Assembly: GCA_020723805.1 (NCBI GenBank)
Contig: DYID01000001.1
Location: 1-64,000, forward strand
Reading direction: 5' to 3'
DNA: 64,000 nt
Source of the DNA: Anaerolinea sp.
Lineage (GTDB): Bacteria > Chloroflexota > Anaerolineae > Anaerolineales > Villigracilaceae
Position 1 is the first letter of the stretch. Every line of letters begins with the position of its first letter. The notes below the pieces were generated by a model. That model did no database searches and had not been told where the DNA came from. It was given only the letters and a program-made list of their open reading frames with translations. The translations under genes were made by a program, and so were the position numbers. Positions 33,329 to 41,995 of the stretch are shown piece after piece.

Positions 33329-35501
33329 GTCAGAATCAATAAATGCCCGTCAGGGCATTAAGACGTGTTGGGGCGCCGAGGCGCTGAAGGCGAAGTCCCC
33401 GAGTCAGAATCAATAAATGCCCGTCAGGGCATTAAGACGGATAGACTGGCAAGGATGCGGGGAAAGCGTCTTTTGCGTCAGAATCAATAAATGCCCGTCA
33501 GGGCATTAAGACAGAAATTTCTTAGGTGGGATTTAACATTCACATCCGGGTCAGAATCAATAAATGCCCGTCAGGGCATTAAGACATATTAGGAATGGTA
33601 TCAGAGGTTTCAAGCCATTTTGTCCAGTCAGAATCAATAAATGCCCGTCAGGGCATTAAGACTGAGGTTCCTGTTCCATAGTTACTCTACAATCGAAAGT
33701 CAGAATCAATAAATGCCCGTCAGGGCATTAAGACTCACATATTCAAGCAGGTTCGCCAATGTGCGGCAAAGTCAGAATCAATAAATGCCCGTCAGGGCAT
33801 TAAGACTTTACTTGCGGCGGCTTTTTATAGCCTTCGCCACTTTGGTCAGAATCAATAAATGCCCGTCAGGGCATTAAGACCGAACACGCCGCCAGAGCCG
33901 CGCACAACACCACAAAGTCAGAATCAATAAATGCCCGTCAGGGCATTAAGACTCATCGCACGCCGCGAGATTAGCCGCAACCCCGAAAAAAGTCAGAATC
34001 AATAAATGCCCGTCAGGGCATTAAGACTCAGCAATTAGATTTGCCCATTTCGGGCGTAAAAAGTCAGAATCAATAAATGCCCGTCAGGGCATTAAGACCA
34101 GACAAGTGCAAACTCGACCCACCACAGAAAAACAAAGAGTCAGAATCAATAAATGCCCGTCAGGGCATTAAGACCCCAAACAATATGAAAAAGATAAAAA
34201 CAATCCCCCTAAGTCAGAATCAATAAATGCCCGTCAGGGCATTAAGACCTTAAACATTCTTGGCATACGAACCCCCTTTTCGTTTTGTCAGAATCAATAA
34301 ATGCCCGTCAGGGCATTAAGACACATCGTATTTTCTATGGAAAAGGATTTCTTTTATTAGTCAGAATCAATAAATGCCCGTCAGGGCATTAAGACTTTTA
34401 TATTCACAGGTAATACTCTCTCCATTCCCTCGGTCAGAATCAATAAATGCCCGTCAGGGCATTAAGACTCTCGCAACTGAGGACTGTTACCGGTAAACAG
34501 TCCAGTCAGAATCAATAAATGCCCGTCAGGGCATTAAGACGTACTCTTTCACAGCATCCATTGTCATCGTCATTTTTAGTCAGAATCAATAAATGCCCGT
34601 CAGGGCATTAAGACTTGCGATTGTGACCGCTGATTTCTCCGCGCTCAATTTCTCGGGTCAGAATCAATAAATGCCCGTCAGGGCATTAAGACTGGAACAA
34701 TGGCTAATCGAGTGGTTAAAACACATCGGTCAGAATCAATAAATGCCCGTCAGGGCATTAAGACCCGAGTCCGTTAGCCTGTAAGTTGTTAAGGTTCCGA
34801 GTCAGAATCAATAAATGCCCGTCAGGGCATTAAGACTCATTGCTCAGCAATTCATTAAACCATTTTCGCTCATCTGTCAGAATCAATAAATGCCCGTCAG
34901 GGCATTAAGACCGCCTCAAATCGTCCACGGCGTTTACCACATCAATCTTGGTCAGAATCAATAAATGCCCGTCAGGGCATTAAGACCAAATCGGTGTTGG
35001 GTCGTCGAAAAAGTTAGTGGTTGGTCAGAATCAATAAATGCCCGTCAGGGCATTAAGACGTTTCTGGCAGGACGTCTTTGTAGGCGTCCAGGATGTTGGT
35101 CAGAATCAATAAATGCCCGTCAGGGCATTAAGACCAAACCGTTGGGCGGCAAGCCCAGAAAGGAATCTTTTGTCAGAATCAATAAATGCCCGTCAGGGCA
35201 TTAAGACCTTGCCATCTGGAACTTCTTTCGCGACCCGCTTGTCAGTCAGAATCAATAAATGCCCGTCAGGGCATTAAGACGCACTGAGGCAGTTCCCGCC
35301 ATAAAATTTCTATTCAAGTCAGAATCAATAAATGCCCGTCAGGGCATTAAGACTTTTGTTGGGTACATGCAAATCCCAAACTACGACCCGTCAGAATCAA
35401 TAAATGCCCGTCAGGGCATTAAGACCGGTTTGCCTTCCACCCGTTTTTGCCCGTGAGGGCAAAAAGTCAGAATCAATAAATGCCCGTCAGGGCATTAAAC
35501 G
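33329..35501 (+). CRISPR. CRISPR array, 30 repeats, 29 spacers
   Basis: 36-bp repeat, starting GTCAGAATCAATAA and continuing ATGCCCGTCAGGGCATTAAGAC in two parts. Inside is a stem AATGCCC-GTCA-GGGCATT. Repeats begin at 33329, 33403, 33477, 33550, 33627 and so on to 35466; period 71-78, so spacers are 35-42 nt. Twenty-nine repeats appear identical; the last (35466) loses the final bases (ATTAAACG instead of ATTAAGAC), marking the distal end. Transcribed rightward the 3' repeat end ATTAAGAC would give an 8-nt handle resembling that of type I/III crRNAs. No cas gene adjoins it, so type is unassigned. Confidence 0.98.
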
Positions 35502-35502
35502 A

Positions 35503-35532
35503 CGTAGAGCAAGTCTATAGACCTGCTCTACG
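35503..35532. repeat. Near-perfect 30-nt palindrome after the array
   Basis: CGTAGAGCA and TGCTCTACG flank GTCTATAGAC, with one mismatched pair. May act as a terminator-like hairpin for the array transcript; related to the hairpin at 16234. Confidence 0.7.
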
Positions 35533-35626
35533 CGCTGGATGCGCCAATTGTCGGCAAGAGGGGGTGAGCAAGCAAAGGATGCAGAATGCCGTCAGCGTGG
35601 GGGGCGTGTATCGAAACAGGAACAGG

Positions 35627-36325
35627 CTAATCGGGAGTCCGAATCGAGGTGCTGTTGCGGTCGAAGTAATTGGTGAAGCGCGTCCGCAAGGGATCGAGTA
35701 AGCCGATGTGCGCCAGCATCAAAATCGAAAAGGCAGACATGCCAAACAGGAAGAACAGGTCGCCCAGAATGTAGAGGGACTTGCCGCCCGCAAAGACATA
35801 ACGGAACACAATCAGCCCCAGTTGAATCAGGCTGGTCACCAGCAAAGGGATGGCAAACGGGCGCAGATTGTGACCTTCCAGGATCAGGTGCAGTCCCACC
35901 AGCGCCGTCAGCGCCGCCCCCATGACGATCACATACTTCCAGAAGCGCCAGAAATCGTACTCCTGCATGTACAGGCGCAGCAGAATTTCGACGTAGAGAT
36001 AGCAAATCCCCGCCAGGCAAACCCACATCATCCCGTTGATGAGAATCGGCAAAATCAAATTTCCATAGACGCGAATCGCCAGCATTGCCGCCAGCCAGCC
36101 GACCAGATACGCAATGCCCAGTGCAAGCACCGCGGCAAACAATCCCGGTGAAGCGCCTTTGGCGGGTCCAAGGATGTCATACGCCAGTTTGGCTCCCCCG
36201 AGCATGGCAATGCCCAGCGCCCCCAGGCTGATAATCAGCATGACCAGGCTAAACATTCCCCTTTGCGAAACATGCCCGTTGCGCGGTTGTGTGGGAGACG
36301 GCGACGTACTCCTGCGGTCATTCAT
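35627..36325 (-). CDS. Hypothetical multi-pass membrane protein
   Basis: 232 residues from ATG 36325, preceded by GGAGGT. N-terminal 22 residues are polar and Ser/Pro-rich; then about seven membrane segments (starting FSLVMLIISLGALGIAMLGG). No conserved catalytic residues stand out; FILEGHNLRP-like polar loops lie mid-protein. I do not recognise a family. It converges on the CRISPR array but nothing links it to CRISPR function. Confidence 0.75.
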   Translation of the reverse strand: MNDRRSTSPSPTQPRNGHVSQRGMFSLVMLIISLGALGIAMLGGAKLAYDILGPAKGASPGLFAAVLALGIAYLVGWLAAMLAIRVYGNLILPILINGMMWVCLAGICYLYVEILLRLYMQEYDFWRFWKYVIVMGAALTALVGLHLILEGHNLRPFAIPLLVTSLIQLGLIVFRYVFAGGKSLYILGDLFFLFGMSAFSILMLAHIGLLDPLRTRFTNYFDRNSTSIRTPD

Positions 36326-36783
36326 ACTGACCTCCTACCCTGCTGCGATAAATTCTTTTCAAATTGAAAGACGGACTGTCATTATACCCATAAGACTGCG
36401 AGCCGTCGGACGAAGTTCCCGCCTCACCTGACAAGCCTCCTGCGTAATCCCTTTGCCGCTGCCCGCAAAAACGTCAATTCGGGATAAGGCTTTTGGAGAA
36501 TGGCGGCGTTACGACACGAACAGACGGCGGGTTTCGTACATGATTTTATTCCGCTAATCCACGCTAATCTGCGCTAATCCGTTCAAAATTCGCGAAGATT
36601 GGCGCAGATTAGCGGATCAGAAAGCCTTTCTCTGTAAACCAGGCAGGTAAATCTCTTATCCCGAACTCACGTGCAAAACAAAAGACAACCCGGCAAACCT
36701 TCGCCGGGCTGTCTTTTCTTCTTTCCTCTTTCTTTTCCCACTCCCCACTTTCCACTCCCCACTCCCCACTTTCCGCTTTTTCC
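36326..36783. other. Repeat-bearing gap between the membrane protein and lpd
   Basis: Holds a CGCTAATC-type inverted repeat (36551-36616, arms GCTAATCTGCGCTAATCCG and GCGCAGATTAGCGGAT), the lpd terminator (36681-36718) and a C/T-rich tandem tract (CACTTTCCACTCCCCACTCC-like words, 36719-36782). No gene is supported. Confidence 0.6.
36681..36718 (-). terminator. Hairpin terminator downstream of lpd
   Basis: AAAGACA-A-CCCGGC and GCCGGG-C-TGTCTTT form a strong stem with A/T-runs on both sides, so it can stop transcription in either direction. It lies about 65 bp past the lpd stop. Confidence 0.75.
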
Positions 36784-38208
36784 TCAAATGTGTATCGGGC
36801 TTCCCGCCGCCCCATGCGCCGCTTCCATCAACACTTCCGAAAGCGTCGGGTGGGCGTGGACATTGCGCGCGATCTCGTGCGGCGTCAGTTCCATCATGCG
36901 CGCCAGCGTGAGTTCGGGCAGGAGTTCGGTCACTTCGGGACCGATCATGTGCGCGCCCAAAATCTCGCCGTACTTCTCGTCCACCACAATTTTCACGAAG
37001 CCGCCGTAATCGCCCAGCCCCAGCGCCTTGCCGTTTGCCTGGAAGGGGAAGCGCCCAATCTTGATGTTATAGCCGCGTTCCTTTGCCTGCGCTTCGGTCA
37101 ACCCAAACGAAGCGATTTGCGGCTGGCAATACGTGGCGCGCGGCATCATCTCGTAATCGAGCGTCACCGTCTCCACGCCCGCAATGACCTCCGCCGCCAC
37201 AATCCCCATCGCCGAGCCGACGTGCGCCAGCATCAGTTTGCCGGTCACATCGCCGATGGCGTAGATGTTCGGCACGCTGGTCTGCATCTTCTCATTGATT
37301 TCGACAAAGCCGCGCTCGTTGATTTTGACGCCAACCTCCTCCAGCCCCAAGCCTTTGGAATTCGGGCGGAACCCGATGGCGACCAGCGCCTGCTCCGCTT
37401 CGAGGGTGGTCTGCTTGCCGCCTGCACTGAGCGACGTCGAAGTGCCTGCTGAAACCACCACCTTCACGCCCGTCTTCGTCGCCTCAACCGACTCGACCTT
37501 ATGCCCCGTCAGCGACTTGATGCCGCGCTTCTTGAACTCCTTCTCGAGTTCCTTCGAGATTTCCTCGTCTTCGAGCGGCACAAGGCGCGGCAGCATCTCG
37601 ACGATGGTCACATCCACGCCGTAGGCATTCCACACCGTCGAGAACTCCACGCCGATCGCGCCCGAACCGATCACAATCACCGACTTGGGCAATTTCTCCT
37701 GAAGAATTGCCTCCCGATACGTGACGACCTTTTCGCCGTCCACTTTCCAGGCGGCAGGCATCGCCGCGCTTGCGCCCGTGGCGACGATGATGTTCTTCGC
37801 GTTCAACTCCGTCGCTTTGCCGTCTTTATCGGTCACGGTGACAACCGTCGGCTTGGTGAGACGCGCCTCGCCCATGAAGACGGCGATGTTGTTCTTGCGC
37901 ATCAGGAAGCCCACGCCCTTGGTCAGGCGGTCCGAGTTTTGGCGCGAGCGTTTGACCGCCACGCTGTAATCCAGTTTGAGGTTCTCGAACGAGAAGCCAA
38001 AGTCCTTGCCGCGTTCGCGCAGGGTGTGCGCCACTTCCGCGTTCTTCAACAGCGACTTGGACGGGATGCAGCCGACGTTCAGACACACGCCGCCCAGCCA
38101 TTGCTTGTCCACGATTGCTACTTTTTGTTTGAGTTGCGCGGCGCGAATCGCGGCGACGTATCCCGCCGGTCCCGCACCGATGACAACGACATCGAAATTT
38201 TCAGCCAT
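36784..38208 (-). CDS. lpdA: Dihydrolipoyl dehydrogenase
   Basis: 474 residues. N-terminal FAD motif VVVIGAGPAGYVAAIRAAQL, redox-active disulfide GGVCLNVGCIPSK, NAD-binding IVIGSGAIGVEFSTVW, YAIGDVTGKLMLAHVG, and the C-terminal HAHPTLSE motif with the catalytic His. E3 subunit of 2-oxoacid dehydrogenase complexes or glycine cleavage. No E1/E2 genes are adjacent. A repeat-derived peptide (GTSTSLSAGGK, residues about 255-265) lengthens a loop in the NAD domain. GGAG is about 5 nt before ATG 38208. Confidence 0.96.
   Translation of the reverse strand: MAENFDVVVIGAGPAGYVAAIRAAQLKQKVAIVDKQWLGGVCLNVGCIPSKSLLKNAEVAHTLRERGKDFGFSFENLKLDYSVAVKRSRQNSDRLTKGVGFLMRKNNIAVFMGEARLTKPTVVTVTDKDGKATELNAKNIIVATGASAAMPAAWKVDGEKVVTYREAILQEKLPKSVIVIGSGAIGVEFSTVWNAYGVDVTIVEMLPRLVPLEDEEISKELEKEFKKRGIKSLTGHKVESVEATKTGVKVVVSAGTSTSLSAGGKQTTLEAEQALVAIGFRPNSKGLGLEEVGVKINERGFVEINEKMQTSVPNIYAIGDVTGKLMLAHVGSAMGIVAAEVIAGVETVTLDYEMMPRATYCQPQIASFGLTEAQAKERGYNIKIGRFPFQANGKALGLGDYGGFVKIVVDEKYGEILGAHMIGPEVTELLPELTLARMMELTPHEIARNVHAHPTLSEVLMEAAHGAAGSPIHI
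37424..37445 (-). repeat. In-frame palindromic repeat inside lpd
   Basis: GCACTGAGCGACGTCGAAGT then GC: arms GCACTT/AAGTGC around a GACGTC core. It encodes GTSTSLSA on the lpd strand, inside a family-conserved loop that is normally shorter. Confidence 0.55.
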
Positions 38209-38262
38209 GAGTTAACTCCGTTTGACTTATTTTGTTCAATTTTACACCACAGACAAGTTCAC

Positions 38263-38880
38263 TTATCTCTTTTGCGCCGCCATCAGGAACACGGGGAACG
38301 TCTTTTGCCTGCCGTTGACCTCTTTCTGAATCTCATACGCCGTTGAGAACCTGACATTTTCGAACCCAATGGTTTCCACCCATGCCTGCAATTCATGCCG
38401 CTCGAAGCCTTTATGCACATCGGTCGTCCCGTCGGTGTGGAAGGAGCCGTCCTCTTTGTCCAGGTCTGCCACAATCAAGCAGCCTTTCGGTTCGAGCAGG
38501 TCGTAAAACTTTTTCAGAATGCCTCTTGCATCATGAATGTGATGCAAAACCATCAGCGAATAGATGAGGTGATATTTCTCTGCGGGCAAAGGTTCGGTCT
38601 CGAGATCGAGCCGAATGGGACGCATGTTCTTCACGCCGGAACTCGCAATCTTATTGCTCAGCACATCCAACATGCCTTGTGAGGTATCTGCCAGCGTGAT
38701 TTGCCCGAGGTCGTTCTGAAGGAAAAAACTCAGCAAGCCTGTCCCACAGCCGTATTCGAGGGCGTTCATTTTCGTGGAAAGCGGCACTGTGCGGCGAATC
38801 GCCTCCGCTACCCTACGGGCGCGTTCCACTTTTTGGGGGTCAGAATCCCAGTCTTTTGCGCGTTCGTCGAAGTTGGTCAT
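38263..38880 (-). CDS. Class I SAM-dependent methyltransferase
   Basis: 205 residues. Motif I is LEYGCGTGLLSFFL, motif II region ITLADTSQGMLDVL, and the post-I motif RLDLETEPLPAEKYHLIYSL followed by LHHIHD. Belongs to the Methyltransf_11/UbiE-like superfamily; the substrate is not readable. Shine-Dalgarno GGAAAGGAAA precedes ATG 38880. It is followed by lpd after 55 bp on the same strand. Upstream is a 230-bp gap with a long inverted repeat. Confidence 0.88.
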   Translation of the reverse strand: MTNFDERAKDWDSDPQKVERARRVAEAIRRTVPLSTKMNALEYGCGTGLLSFFLQNDLGQITLADTSQGMLDVLSNKIASSGVKNMRPIRLDLETEPLPAEKYHLIYSLMVLHHIHDARGILKKFYDLLEPKGCLIVADLDKEDGSFHTDGTTDVHKGFERHELQAWVETIGFENVRFSTAYEIQKEVNGRQKTFPVFLMAAQKR

Positions 38881-39015
38881 AGTTTCCTTTCCTTCATTAC
38901 AGGTGGAAGGTGGGGCGGTTTGTGTTTACATCTAACGGCGGTTTTGTGCTGGTAGAATGTGGGGGCGCGTTCGTCTTCCGCGCTCACCCTAGCGGCGAAA
39001 GGATGGAGCAAATTA

Positions 39016-39089
39016 TATAATACCCACGGTTGAGAATTGCGTCTCCCGCCTTCTAAAAAAACGCAATTCTCAACCGAGTGCGGTATAAA
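39016..39089. repeat. MITE-like inverted repeat
   Basis: CGGTTGAGAATTGCGT (39027-39042) and ACGCAATTCTCAACCG (39061-39076) are a perfect 16-bp inverted repeat separated by 18 nt. Outer bases TAATACC and GGTATAA partly extend it. Situated between a divergent methyltransferase and MazG-like gene. Confidence 0.85.
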
Positions 39090-39113
39090 CGTTCATTTTG
39101 CTCAAATTGATTC

Positions 39114-39443
39114 ATGAACTTCAACGACTACCAGACCAAATCACGCAAGACAGCAGGGTATCCCGCCATTGGGCATCCTGTGATTTACCCGGTCTTGGGT
39201 CTCGCCAACGAGGCGGGCGAAGTGGCGGGCAAGATCAAGAAAGTGTTCCGCGACAAGGATGGCGAGATCAGTGAGGAGACTCGCGAGGCGCTCAAAGCAG
39301 AACTTGGCGATGTATTGTGGTACCTCGCGCAGGTCGCCACCGAGTTGGGGCTGACGCTCGATGAAATCGCCGAATACAATATTGCCAAGTTGTATGACCG
39401 TTTGGAGAGGGGGAAGATTCGAGGGGACGGAGATAACCGGTAG
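39114..39443 (+). CDS. MazG-like nucleoside triphosphate pyrophosphohydrolase
   Basis: 109 residues. All-alpha NTP-PPase fold: NEAGEVAGKIKKVFRD (ExxE) and ELGDVLWYLAQVATELG (ExxD) coordinate Mg. Short single-domain form close to MazG-like/phage-type or dCTPase-like proteins. Likely hydrolyses non-canonical or excess nucleoside triphosphates to monophosphate and pyrophosphate. The start follows a repeat directly; no clear Shine-Dalgarno is seen. A degenerate GATTT-rich tandem tract follows the stop. Confidence 0.88.
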   Translation: MNFNDYQTKSRKTAGYPAIGHPVIYPVLGLANEAGEVAGKIKKVFRDKDGEISEETREALKAELGDVLWYLAQVATELGLTLDEIAEYNIAKLYDRLERGKIRGDGDNR

Positions 39444-39495
39444 ATTTTAGATTTGCGATTTTCGATTTGCGATTGACGATTTACGGCTGACGATT
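39440..39495. repeat. Degenerate GATTTGCGATT tandem tract
   Basis: Words GATTTTAGATTTGCGATTTT and GATTTGCGATTGACGATTTA between convergent genes; the last bases overlap the nth stop. Confidence 0.6.
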
Positions 39496-40149
39496 TTTTC
39501 CGTAATCGCAAAGTTTGACAATCGGACACTTTTCGCACATCGCCTTACGGGCGGTGCAGATTTCGCGTCCCAGGCGGATGAGGTTCAGGTGCGCGGCGTA
39601 GTAGGTTTCGGGAGGAAATAAAGCCTCCAGATGAGGATGCGCCTGTTCGACAGTCATCCGCTGCGGGCGGAGTCCGATGCGTCCCGTCACGCGGTAGATG
39701 TGGGTGTCCACCGGAAAGGCGGGTTTGTTCAGCGAAAAGCACAGGACGATGGCGGCGGTCTTCGGTCCCACGCCGTTGAATTTGGTCAGCCAGGCGCGGG
39801 CGTCTTCCACGCTCATTTCGGAGAGGAAAGATAAATCCAGATTTCCGCGTTCCTGCGTGATGGCTTTCAACACCTGCTGAATGCGCGGACCTTTTTGATT
39901 CGCCAGCCCCGCCGGGCGGATGGCTTCGATGACCTCTTTTTCCTTCGCATCGCGCACCGCCTCCCACGTGGGGAATTTCGCGCGCAGAGCGTTGAAGGCG
40001 CGGTCGCGGTTGACGTCGTTGGTGTTTTGCGAAAGGATGGTGGAGACCAGTTCGTCAATGGCGGGCAATGGATTGCGCCAGACGGGTTCGCCATAGAAGG
40101 CGAGCAGGGTCTCGTGAATCTTGACGGCGCGTTGTGCCAGACGGTTCAT
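39481..40149 (-). CDS. nth: Endonuclease III
   Basis: 222 residues from ATG 40149, which overlaps the recF stop. Helix-hairpin-helix FNGVGPKTAAIVLCF with catalytic Lys, VDTHIYRVTGRIGL with catalytic Asp, and a C-terminal Fe-S loop with CTARKAMCEKCPIVKLC (C-x6-C-x2-C-x5-C). Removes oxidised pyrimidines and nicks the abasic site. Upstream codons from 40182 derive from a Lys/Ser-rich tract and lie in the recF 3' end. Length agrees with the family. Confidence 0.96.
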   Translation of the reverse strand: MNRLAQRAVKIHETLLAFYGEPVWRNPLPAIDELVSTILSQNTNDVNRDRAFNALRAKFPTWEAVRDAKEKEVIEAIRPAGLANQKGPRIQQVLKAITQERGNLDLSFLSEMSVEDARAWLTKFNGVGPKTAAIVLCFSLNKPAFPVDTHIYRVTGRIGLRPQRMTVEQAHPHLEALFPPETYYAAHLNLIRLGREICTARKAMCEKCPIVKLCDYGKNRQP

Positions 40150-41354
40150 GCTTTTTCCACTCTTCCGCTTTCCACTTTCCACACTTCAGCCTTCTCCACA
40201 AACTCCGGCGCGAACAATTTGAGATCGGTTGTTGTGAACAGCGCCTGCTCGCTCCCGCCGATGTATTTCAGCAAATCGGCGCGGCGCTGAAGGTCGAGTT
40301 CCGCCATGACCTCATCGAGCAGGATGACGGGCCACTCGCCGGAGCGTTCCTTCAGCCAGTTCACTTCGGCGAGTTTGAGCGCAAGCAGGGCAGTGCGAAT
40401 CTGTCCGCGCGAGCCGTAATCGCCGAGGTCAATGTCATTGGCAAGGAAGCGCAGTTCGTCGCGGTGCGGACCGATGGTGGTCACGCCGCGCGCAATCTCC
40501 TCGTTCCGCAGTTCCTTCAGGCGCGCGCGAAAACCGCTTTGAATCTCGTCGAGTTCGAGGTGCGAGCGGTCCACCACAGTGTTCATGCGCAGTCCCAACT
40601 GTCCGTTCGGCTTGGGCAGGGGATCGTAGGCAGGTTCGTAGGCGAGGCGCAGGATTTCGGTGCCGTGAGTCAGTTCGTGATGGACGCGCGCTGCGAGATG
40701 TTCGATGCGCTGGATGGCTCCGATGCGCCACAGGATGATTTGTGCCCCCAGGCGGCTCAGCGCTTCATCCCAGACCTCCAACTGGTCACGCCCTCCCAAG
40801 CCTTCGCTCAACGCCTTGAGCAGTGCGTTGCGCTGGGTGAGCGCCTGATTGTATTCGCCCAGCACACGCGCATACGCCGGCACCGACTGCGCCAGCGCGA
40901 GGTTGAGATAACGGCGGCGCTCTTCGGGCGCGCCCTCGATGATTTGCGACATTTGCGGCACGAAGATGACCGCGTTGAACTGACCGAGCACGTCGCCGGC
41001 GGGTTTCTTCACGCCGTCGAGCAAAATCTCCTTGCGCAAGCGTTGACCGTTCAACACGCCGACCGGTTCGAGGATGAGCCGCACCTCGAGGCGGTGACGG
41101 CGTTTCTCGCGCTGAAACTCCGCCACCAGCCGCGTCACGGTGAGTGAGCCTTTCTTCGCTTCCTCCAGGTTGACGATTTGCCGGTCGGCGTGGGTTTGAA
41201 AGGAGGTGAACGCCGCCAGAAAATAAATGGCTTCGAGCAGGGTGGTTTTTCCCTGCGCGTTGCCGCCCGTCAGCAGGATCACCCCCTGCGGCAGGTCGAG
41301 ATCGAGACGGGTAAATTTGCGGAAGTTGGTGAGGGAAAGGTGTTTGAGGAACAT
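40146..41354 (-). CDS. recF: DNA replication and repair protein RecF
   Basis: 402 residues. Walker A in LTGGNAQGKTTLLEAIYF, QFNAVIFVPQMSQIIEG, RRRYLNLAL, IGPHRDEL, and the signature/Walker B SRGQIRTALLALKLAE and VILLDEVMAELD. Loads RecA at gaps with RecO/RecR. It is not next to dnaN or gyrB as in many bacteria, but is coupled to nth with a 4-bp overlap, giving a small DNA-repair operon. The Walker A and signature regions match RecF rather than RecN or SMC proteins. Confidence 0.94.
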   Translation of the reverse strand: MFLKHLSLTNFRKFTRLDLDLPQGVILLTGGNAQGKTTLLEAIYFLAAFTSFQTHADRQIVNLEEAKKGSLTVTRLVAEFQREKRRHRLEVRLILEPVGVLNGQRLRKEILLDGVKKPAGDVLGQFNAVIFVPQMSQIIEGAPEERRRYLNLALAQSVPAYARVLGEYNQALTQRNALLKALSEGLGGRDQLEVWDEALSRLGAQIILWRIGAIQRIEHLAARVHHELTHGTEILRLAYEPAYDPLPKPNGQLGLRMNTVVDRSHLELDEIQSGFRARLKELRNEEIARGVTTIGPHRDELRFLANDIDLGDYGSRGQIRTALLALKLAEVNWLKERSGEWPVILLDEVMAELDLQRRADLLKYIGGSEQALFTTTDLKLFAPEFVEKAEVWKVESGRVEKA

Positions 41355-41434
41355 GGGTTCAGGGGGAAGGTCGGGGATGGAAAGCGAAAGTTTGCCTGAA
41401 ACCCGTTAGGAGATGAAAGGAGCGCGGTTGCTCA

Positions 41435-41956
41435 TCAAAATTCCTGTTCCTGCTCCGCTTCCTGTTTCGGCTGCCAGACGCGCACAGCGCGGTCGGGGAA
41501 CAGGACGCCGTTCAGGTGGTCAATCTCGTGCTGGAAGATGCGCGCCAGCCAGCCCTTTGCCTTGATCTTTATCGGCTTGCCGTGACGGTTCAATCCTTTC
41601 ACGTGGACTTCGACATGGCGTTCCACTTCGCCCAGCAAACCGGGGATGGAGAGACAGCCCTCCACGCCCATCACCGTCTCTGCGGAGATTTTGACGATCT
41701 CAGGGTTGATCACCGCCCAAACCTTCTTGGGCGCGTCTTCGTTTTCTTCGTCCTCTTCGCGTTCGTAATATTCGACGACGATCAGTCGTTCCGAGAGTCC
41801 AATCTGCGGCGCGGCAAGACCGACGCCCGGCGCTTCGCGCATGGTTTCCACCATGTCGTCAATCAGCGTTTGGAGGTCTTTATCGAATTTGGTGACGGGG
41901 CGGGCTTTTCGCCGCAGGACAGGGTCGGGCAGGGTGACAATCTTGCGCAGGGTCAT
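41435..41956 (-). CDS. def: Peptide deformylase
   Basis: 173 residues. All three motifs are present: GVGLAAPQIG, EGCLSIPG and QHEIDHLNG; Cys and two His bind the metal. Removes the formyl group from nascent N-terminal methionine. AAAGG is upstream of ATG 41956. C-terminal residues (about 150-173) are Gln/Glu-rich. Runs in the same direction as recF and nth, 80 bp upstream of recF, possibly the same transcript. Confidence 0.96.
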   Translation of the reverse strand: MTLRKIVTLPDPVLRRKARPVTKFDKDLQTLIDDMVETMREAPGVGLAAPQIGLSERLIVVEYYEREEDEENEDAPKKVWAVINPEIVKISAETVMGVEGCLSIPGLLGEVERHVEVHVKGLNRHGKPIKIKAKGWLARIFQHEIDHLNGVLFPDRAVRVWQPKQEAEQEQEF

Positions 41957-41995
41957 TCAGGGTACCTTTATTTTTTTGGATAATGAAGCCGAATT

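Noticed and set aside
33113-33361. Possible small ORF before the CRISPR array
   Set aside because: No family features, and it reads into repeat 1; the region is better explained as leader.
34965-35456. Small plus-strand frames reading SESINARQGIKT repeatedly
   Set aside because: They are translations of CRISPR repeats, not genes.
33329-35501. Assigning a CRISPR subtype
   Set aside because: The 36-bp repeat and handle-like end are compatible with several type I and III systems; without cas genes or a database search the subtype is not supportable.
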